A DNA stretch of 18,906 nucleotides from Verrucomicrobiota bacterium (GTDB lineage Bacteria; Verrucomicrobiota; Verrucomicrobiia; Chthoniobacterales; Terrimicrobiaceae): the NCBI GenBank assembly GCA_026398285.1, contig JAPLTI010000122.1, forward strand, positions 1-18,906. Direction: 5' to 3'. Shown one piece after another: positions 14,303 through 18,906 of this stretch; the stretch's first letter is position 1, and every line of letters begins with the position of its first letter. The translations under genes and the position numbers were made by a program. A model generated the notes under the pieces. That model had not been told where the DNA came from. It worked only from the letters and a program-made list of their open reading frames with translations, and ran no database searches.

Positions 14303-15701
14303 ATGAAAAATACCATCCTCATTTGCCGCAATGCGGGAGTTTGCGAAGAGTCTTCGCGAGCACGGGTGGGAGGTAGATTACCGGAAAATGGCGGATGCGC
14401 CGAGCTGGCTTGATGCGCTAAACGACCACTTACAATACGGCCCGGATGAACTGCTCGTGATGGAGCCGAACAATTGGTCGCAGCACGAAAAACTGAATTC
14501 CATGGCAGCGAGTGGAATCCCCGTGCGAGTCACGCCAACTTGTCAATTTGTCACGCCGCGTGAGGAGTTTTTTCGTTTCGGCAAAGGAAAGAAGCGACTC
14601 CTCATGGAAGCGCACTACCGCCAAGCGCGGCAAAAGCTCGGGATTCTCATGCGCGATGACGGTGAACCCGAAGGTGGCGCTTGGAATTACGATGCAGAGA
14701 ATCGCAAAACCGTGCGGGATTGGAAAAAGGACGGCGCTCCCCAGCCTCCAGCCGCGATCACATCTCGGCGAGGTCAGAGCCTGATCCTGGCTGAGGTCAT
14801 CAGCGAGGTGAACCGATGGTTTCCTGACGATGTCGGCCGTGCCGAGGATTGCTGGCTGCCGACCACGCGCGACGGGGCGCTTGAAGCACTGCGCCAATTC
14901 GTCGAAAAACGCCTCCCGCTTTTTGGCGATTATCAGGACCTCATGCTGCAAGACTCGCAGACGATGTTCCACAGCCTGATTGCCGCTCCGCTCAATCTCG
15001 GACTTCTCCTGCCGATGGAATGCGTCGCCGCAGCCGAGCGGGCCTACAAATCGGGCCATGCTCCCCTCGCCGCTGTCGAAGGATTTGTGCGGCAGATCAT
15101 CGGCTGGAGGGAGTTCGTGAACGGCGTGTATTGGCTAAAAATGCCGGACTACCTGCAATCAAACGGACTCGGTGCGACGCGCAAGCTGCCCGCTTTTTTC
15201 TACAGTGGAGAGACGGACATGAACTGCCTGAGCTGCGTGATACGGGAGGTTAAGGACACCGCCTACAACCACCACATTCAACGGCTCATGATCCTTGGAA
15301 ATTTCCTCCTCCTCGCCGGGATCAGCCCACAGGAGGCGCATGACTGGTTTTTGGAAATGTATATCGACGCGCACGAGTGGGTCATGGCCGCCAATGTCCT
15401 TGGCATGGCCCTCCACGCCGATGGCGGCTTCATGGCCACCAAGCCCTACGCTGGTTCCGCCGCCTACATTTCAAAGATGGGCAACTACTGCTCAGGCTGC
15501 AACTTCGACCCCAACAAGAAATCCGGCCCCGGCGCATGCCCCTTCAACCTTCTCTACTGGGATTTCTACGACCGCCACGCCGACCGCTTCGCCTCGAATC
15601 CTCGCACCAGCATGATGGTGAGTGCCTGGCGCAAACGCCCGGAAGCTGAGCGCGAGACCATACGCCGCGAGGCGGCGAAGTTTTTGGCGGGGCTGACCTG
15701 A
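14303..15701 (+). pseudogene. phrB: FeS-type (6-4) photolyase, PhrB family, N-terminus apparently deleted
   Basis: The main frame (ATG 14331 to TGA 15699-15701, 456 residues) matches the bacterial FeS cryptochrome/photolyase family almost to its end. It contains the FeS-cluster cysteines (residues 299, 387, 390 and 403, in MNCLSC, YCSGC and ACPFN), plus GWREFVNGVYWL, HHIQRLMILGNFLLLAGI and GGFMATKPYA. These enzymes use light, FAD and an antenna pigment to repair UV photoproducts. Its first residues (MREFAKSLREHGWEVDY) align about 55 residues into intact relatives, at their AMRHFAxxL helix. Just upstream, ATG 14303 encodes MKNTILI, the expected first strand, in another frame and joins directly to FAAMREFA. 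A frame-breaking deletion of roughly 50-55 codons is the simplest reading. The 14331 frame could still be expressed, but lacking part of the antenna domain. Confidence 0.78.
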
Positions 15702-15727
15702 TTGACCCGGTTGACCGCATTGACAGT
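15692..15727 (+). repeat. 9-bp-period TTGAC repeat, four units
   Basis: GCTGACCTG, ATTGACCCG, GTTGACCGC and ATTGACAGT follow head to tail with a strict 9-bp period. The array begins within the last codons of the photolyase gene and spans its TGA stop (15699-15701). Related units recur at 16562-16623 on the other side of the four-helix-bundle gene. The remaining bases to 15804 show nothing further. Confidence 0.7.
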
Positions 15728-15804
15728 TGGGGGATGGGCTTTGTGACGGGAAATTTACAGAGGTGGGTTTGACGCCGCCAAGCGAGACATAGAAGGCTTT
15801 CCGC

Positions 15805-16566
15805 ATGGCAGAACTCTTCGACAAACGCGGCGGTTTCCGGCGACTGCACTCCTTCACCTTGGCGACGATTGTGCAGGTTGAGACCCTTCGGTTTTGCCGA
15901 CGGTTTCTGACACACGACTCGCGCGAGGCGGAGAAGAAGTTTTACGATCCGAAGGGCCGTCAATACGACCAAATGACCCAAGCCGCGCGCAGCGGGCGGC
16001 AAAATATCATCGAAGGCTCGGAGCGCTCTGCGACATCAAAAGATACCGAGATGAAACTCACCGATGTCGCACGGGCGAGCCTGAGCGAACTGCGTGGCGA
16101 CTATGAGGTTTTCATCCTCGACCGGGAAGAACTCCCTTGGTCGGTGCACTCTTCCGAAGCGAGGGCCGTGAATGCCATTTCCATCGACGATGCGCCGTTC
16201 ACCGATGACATGGTCCACGAGTCGGCAAAACACGCCCTGGAGCAGCGCAGGAAATATGCGCGGTGGCTCGACTCCCCAGATGCCGTGGTCGTGGCAAACG
16301 CCTTGCTACTCATCATCGGGCGGGCGCTCAACATGCTGAAAAACCAGATCGAGGCGCAGGGAAAGGCTTTTGAGGAGACTGGCGGCTTCAGCGAACGCCT
16401 CATGACCAAACGCCTCGAGGCGCGCGAAAAAAACAAACCGCCCTCGCCGGAATGCCCTCAATGCGGCAAGCCCATGCGCGAGCGCCAGTCGGCAAAAGGC
16501 TCGTTTTGGGGCTGCTCGGCCTACCCCGAGTGCAAAGGCACGCGACCGGCAGAGGGACCTCATTGA
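15805..16566 (+). CDS. Four-helix-bundle protein with topoisomerase-type zinc ribbon
   Basis: This 253-residue protein has, after a short N-terminal segment (about 1-25), a helical bundle resembling the four-helix proteins of the S23/23S rRNA intervening-sequence group: a TLATIVQVETLRFCRRF helix, then YDQMTQAARSGRQNIIEGSE and SLSELRGDYEVFI. A longer helical suffix follows (about 120-200), then a zinc ribbon with CPQCG and CSAYPECKG (Cys217, Cys220, Cys237, Cys243), of the kind found at the C-terminus of bacterial topoisomerase I. I recall a protein family with this bundle-plus-suffix layout whose function is unknown. The zinc ribbon suggests nucleic-acid binding. The stop codon lies inside a TTGAC repeat unit, and repeats flank the gene on both sides. 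Confidence 0.82.
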   Translation: MAELFDKRGGFRRLHSFTLATIVQVETLRFCRRFLTHDSREAEKKFYDPKGRQYDQMTQAARSGRQNIIEGSERSATSKDTEMKLTDVARASLSELRGDYEVFILDREELPWSVHSSEARAVNAISIDDAPFTDDMVHESAKHALEQRRKYARWLDSPDAVVVANALLLIIGRALNMLKNQIEAQGKAFEETGGFSERLMTKRLEAREKNKPPSPECPQCGKPMRERQSAKGSFWGCSAYPECKGTRPAEGPH

Positions 16567-16623
16567 CCGGGTTGACCTCACTGACGGCGCGTCAGTGAGG
16601 TCAACAAAGTCAATAAGGTCAAC
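16562..16623. repeat. TTGAC 9-bp-period repeats folding into a 16-bp hairpin
   Basis: Plus-strand units ATTGACCGG, GTTGACCTC and ACTGACGGC (16562-16588) are followed by the same units inverted to 16623. GTTGACCTCACTGACG (16571-16586) pairs perfectly with CGTCAGTGAGGTCAAC (16590-16605) around a 3-nt loop. The element contains the TGA stop of the four-helix gene (16564-16566) and ends one base before the aspS stop (16624-16626, minus strand). It could act as a bidirectional transcription barrier between these convergent genes, although no T-run follows. Confidence 0.75.
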
Positions 16624-18399
16624 TCACGCTGGCTTCTTCGCCGTGCTCTGAATGTAAAGCTCGCGCAACTGCTTGAAATCAGCCTCCGCAGGAGACTGGG
16701 TCATCATCTCGACACCTCGGTTGTTTTTCGGGAATGCGATCACATCGCGAATACTATCTTCGTCGGCGATGAGCATGACCAAGCGATCCAAGCCGAGAGC
16801 GATGCCTCCGTGCGGTGGCGCGCCGAATTTGAAGGCCTTGAGGATATGGCCGAAGAGGAGTTGTTGTTTCTCCTCGTTGACGCCCAAAACGCTGAACATC
16901 TTCGACTGGAGGTCAGATTCGTGGATTCGCAGGCTGCCGCCGCCGATTTCAACGCCGTTGAGAACGACATCGTAGGCCACAGCGCGGATTTTGCCGTATT
17001 CGCCCGACTCGAGAAGCGCAAGGTCGTCCGCGCAAGGACGGGTGAACGGATGGTGAACGGCGTTCCATTTCTGCTCTTCCTCGCTCCAGGCCAGGAGCGG
17101 AAAATCGACGACCCAGAGGAAATTGAGGGCGGTCGATCCTTTGAGGGTATCCAGCATTTCGGCAACGCGCAGGCGCACGCGGCCGAGGGTTTCGCAGGCG
17201 GTTTCCCATTTGTCGGCACCGAACAAAATGAGGTCGCCTTCTTTGATGGCCAAACGCTCGGTGAGAGCGGCCTTTTCGGCGTCGGTAAAGAATTTAACGA
17301 TCGGAGATTTCCACTCGCCGTTTTCGACTTTGATAAACGCGAGGCCTTTTGCGCCGGCTTGTTTGGCGAGTTCCGTGAGGTTTTCAATTTGGCCTGTGGT
17401 GATGCACGCGAGGCCGGAAGCGTTGATCGCCTTCACGACTCCTCCGCCGTCTAGGGCGCCACGGAAGACCTTGAACTGCGTGTCGCGGAAGATGTCGCCG
17501 AGGTCGGTGATTTCCATACCGAAACGGGTGTCCGGCTTGTCGCTGCCGAAGCGGTCCATCGCCTCCTTGTAGGTCAGGCGCGGGAAGGGCGTCGGAATTT
17601 CGATGCCTTTGGTCTCGCAGAACACAGCGGCGAGGACTTTCTCCATGAGACCGAGAATATCGTCCTGCGTGACGAACGAGGCCTCCACATCGAGCTGGGT
17701 GAACTCCGGCTGACGGTCGGCGCGGAGATCCTCGTCGCGGAAGCAGCGGGCGACTTGGAAATACTTTTCCACACCGGCGACCATGAGGAGTTGCTTATAT
17801 TGCTGCGGAGCCTGTGGAAGCGCGTAGAAGGCTCCCGGCGTGAGGCGGGATGGCACGAGGAAGTCGCGCGCGCCTTCGGGTGTGCTCTTCGAGAGGATCG
17901 GCGTTTCGATTTCGAGGAAACCCTCGGAGTCCATGACATCGCGCATGGTTTTCACAACGCGGTGGCGGAGGCGCAAGTTGCGACTCATTTGCTCGCGCCG
18001 CAAGTCGAGGTAGCGGTAGGTGAGACGGAGGTCTTCGTTGGAAACCTTGTCGTCGAGCTGGAATGGCAGGACCTCAGCGGCATTGAGGATATCGAGCGCG
18101 GAGGCGACGACTTCAATCGCGCCCGTAGCCAACTTCGCATTCTCGGTTCCAGCCAGACGGGGAGCGACTTTGCCAGTGACGCGAATGACATCCTCGCTGC
18201 GCAATTCGTGGGATTTTTTCGAAGCCTCGGCGTGTTCTTCAGGACGAAAAACCACCTGTGTGATCCCCTCGCGGTCGCGGAGGTCGATGAAGATGAGCCC
18301 GCCGTGGTCGCGGCGGGAGGCGACCCAACCGCAGAGTGTGACTTCGTGGCCGGAATGTTCGGAGCGGAGGGCGTTGCAATGATGGGTGCGGTAGGACAT
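16624..18399 (-). CDS. aspS: Aspartyl-tRNA synthetase
   Basis: The 591 residues are the normal length for the bacterial-type enzyme with a GAD insertion domain. The N-terminal OB-fold anticodon domain has VTLCGWVASRRDHGGLIFID. Class II motif 1 lies around IETPILSKSTPEGARDFLVP, motif 2 is FRDEDLRADRQPEFTQLDVE and motif 3 is GGIALGLDRLVML near the C-terminus. It charges tRNA-Asp in the cytoplasm. The ATG at 18397-18399 gives MSYRTHHCNALRSEHSG, a typical start. It lies 23 bp after the hisS stop, so the two synthetase genes very likely form one operon, an arrangement known from other bacteria. Confidence 0.97.
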   Translation of the reverse strand: MSYRTHHCNALRSEHSGHEVTLCGWVASRRDHGGLIFIDLRDREGITQVVFRPEEHAEASKKSHELRSEDVIRVTGKVAPRLAGTENAKLATGAIEVVASALDILNAAEVLPFQLDDKVSNEDLRLTYRYLDLRREQMSRNLRLRHRVVKTMRDVMDSEGFLEIETPILSKSTPEGARDFLVPSRLTPGAFYALPQAPQQYKQLLMVAGVEKYFQVARCFRDEDLRADRQPEFTQLDVEASFVTQDDILGLMEKVLAAVFCETKGIEIPTPFPRLTYKEAMDRFGSDKPDTRFGMEITDLGDIFRDTQFKVFRGALDGGGVVKAINASGLACITTGQIENLTELAKQAGAKGLAFIKVENGEWKSPIVKFFTDAEKAALTERLAIKEGDLILFGADKWETACETLGRVRLRVAEMLDTLKGSTALNFLWVVDFPLLAWSEEEQKWNAVHHPFTRPCADDLALLESGEYGKIRAVAYDVVLNGVEIGGGSLRIHESDLQSKMFSVLGVNEEKQQLLFGHILKAFKFGAPPHGGIALGLDRLVMLIADEDSIRDVIAFPKNNRGVEMMTQSPAEADFKQLRELYIQSTAKKPA

Positions 18400-18422
18400 G
18401 GCGGAGTTTTAGGTTTTAAGAA

Positions 18423-18906
18423 TTAAGTTTTAAGTTTCGAAGCCAGCGCGCTGTGGTCGAGGGATTCCTCGGCGCGGGTGGAGAGGTGTTTGAGTTTTAC
18501 GAGCGGCCATTCCTGGCCGACGACGATGGCGTGGCGGGCACCGAGGTTTTCGGCTTCCTGAAATTGCTTCCCGATTTTGGCGGCTTTGAGTGGGAAATCG
18601 GTGGCAAGGCCGAGTTCTCGACAGGATTGGACAATGTGGAGGGCCTCGGCGCGGCGGGATTCGTCGGCAATGATGACATAGGCATCGCACGATGCGGCGA
18701 TTGCGGATTGGAGTTGGGCGGCAGCGGCAGGCGTTTCGTCAATGAGGTGACCGAGCACAACATCGCCCATGCCGAATCCGATAGCAGGCAGGTCCACATG
18801 GCCGTCGCTGAGGCCTTTGATGAGCCCGTCGTAACGGCCACCGCCCGCCAAGGCGCGCAGGTTTTTGGAGCGGTCGAAGATTTCAAAGACAACTCCGGTG
18901 TAATAG
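18423..18906 (-). CDS. hisS: Histidyl-tRNA synthetase, C-terminal part (5' partial at window edge)
   Basis: About 160 C-terminal residues lie in the window; the gene enters from the right edge. The first visible residues are YYTGVVFEIFDRSKNLRALA, then GGGRYDGLIKGL: the class II HisRS histidine-binding and GGGRYD motifs. FGMGDVVLGHL (motif 3 region) follows, with a Gly-Met-Gly in place of the more usual GxxR core. The C-terminal alpha/beta anticodon-binding domain (AYVIIADESRRAEALHIVQS ... GARHAIVVGQEW) ends at KLKT. It attaches His to tRNA-His. The 23-bp gap to aspS contains the direct repeat CTTAAAAC and no terminator, so co-transcription with aspS is expected. Confidence 0.92.
   Translation of the reverse strand, partial: YYTGVVFEIFDRSKNLRALAGGGRYDGLIKGLSDGHVDLPAIGFGMGDVVLGHLIDETPAAAAQLQSAIAASCDAYVIIADESRRAEALHIVQSCRELGLATDFPLKAAKIGKQFQEAENLGARHAIVVGQEWPLVKLKHLSTRAEESLDHSALASKLKT

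Noticed and set aside
15692..16623. CRISPR-like array
   Set aside because: Repeat units are only 9 bp, contiguous and without spacers, and no cas gene is nearby.
16810..17454. 214-codon plus-strand open frame, and another at 17755-18426
   Set aside because: Both are antisense to aspS, which is full length with all class II motifs.
18400..18422. Terminator between hisS and aspS
   Set aside because: The gap holds A/T-rich direct repeats (CTTAAAAC) but no inverted repeat able to form a stem.

Overview
The window reads as a Verrucomicrobiota chromosome segment. The clues are a pseudopilin of the Verru_Chthon cassette type at the left edge, a verrucomicrobial-style adenylate-kinase-like gene, weak Shine-Dalgarno use, and GC content of roughly 60% by eye. 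No rRNA, tRNA, CRISPR array or transposase was recognised.

Layout. 1-501 is the 3' part of a pseudopilin gene. About 613-954 (minus) is a small hypothetical gene that appears frameshifted. 1091-2987 (plus) carries a small hypothetical protein, an OGG1-type DNA glycosylase and exonuclease III, so glycosylase and AP endonuclease of base excision repair are adjacent. After a long hairpin (3057-3115) come a PhoB-like response regulator, a PhoR-like kinase and a secreted helical protein with an internal duplication (3173-5878). A tiny lipoprotein gene converges on it. 6179-8548 is a SWIM/SNF2 ATPase. 8598-9628 is an adenylate-kinase-like gene that has lost its P-loop region by an internal, frame-breaking deletion. 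It is followed by a GluR0-like ligand-gated K+ channel (9642-10778), whose 3' end overlaps a convergent beta-ketoacyl-synthase homologue with Ser at the usual catalytic Cys. 12083-13062 (minus) is an AT-richer two-gene island: an AbiEii-type nucleotidyltransferase toxin and a small, probable antitoxin. 13179-15701 holds dprA and an FeS-type photolyase (PhrB family) whose N-terminus seems deleted. 15805-16566 is a four-helix-bundle protein with a topoisomerase-type zinc ribbon. It is bracketed by 9-bp-period TTGAC repeats, the downstream set forming a long hairpin. On the minus strand, hisS (partial, right edge) and aspS form a probable translation operon.

Themes. DNA maintenance is heavily represented: glycosylase, ExoIII, SNF2, DprA and photolyase. 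The points most worth a second look are the two deletion-type gene lesions plus a frameshift, the channel lacking the canonical amino-acid-binding Arg, the Ser-for-Cys ketosynthase, the small-partner AbiEii module, and the repeat-bracketed four-helix/zinc-ribbon gene.
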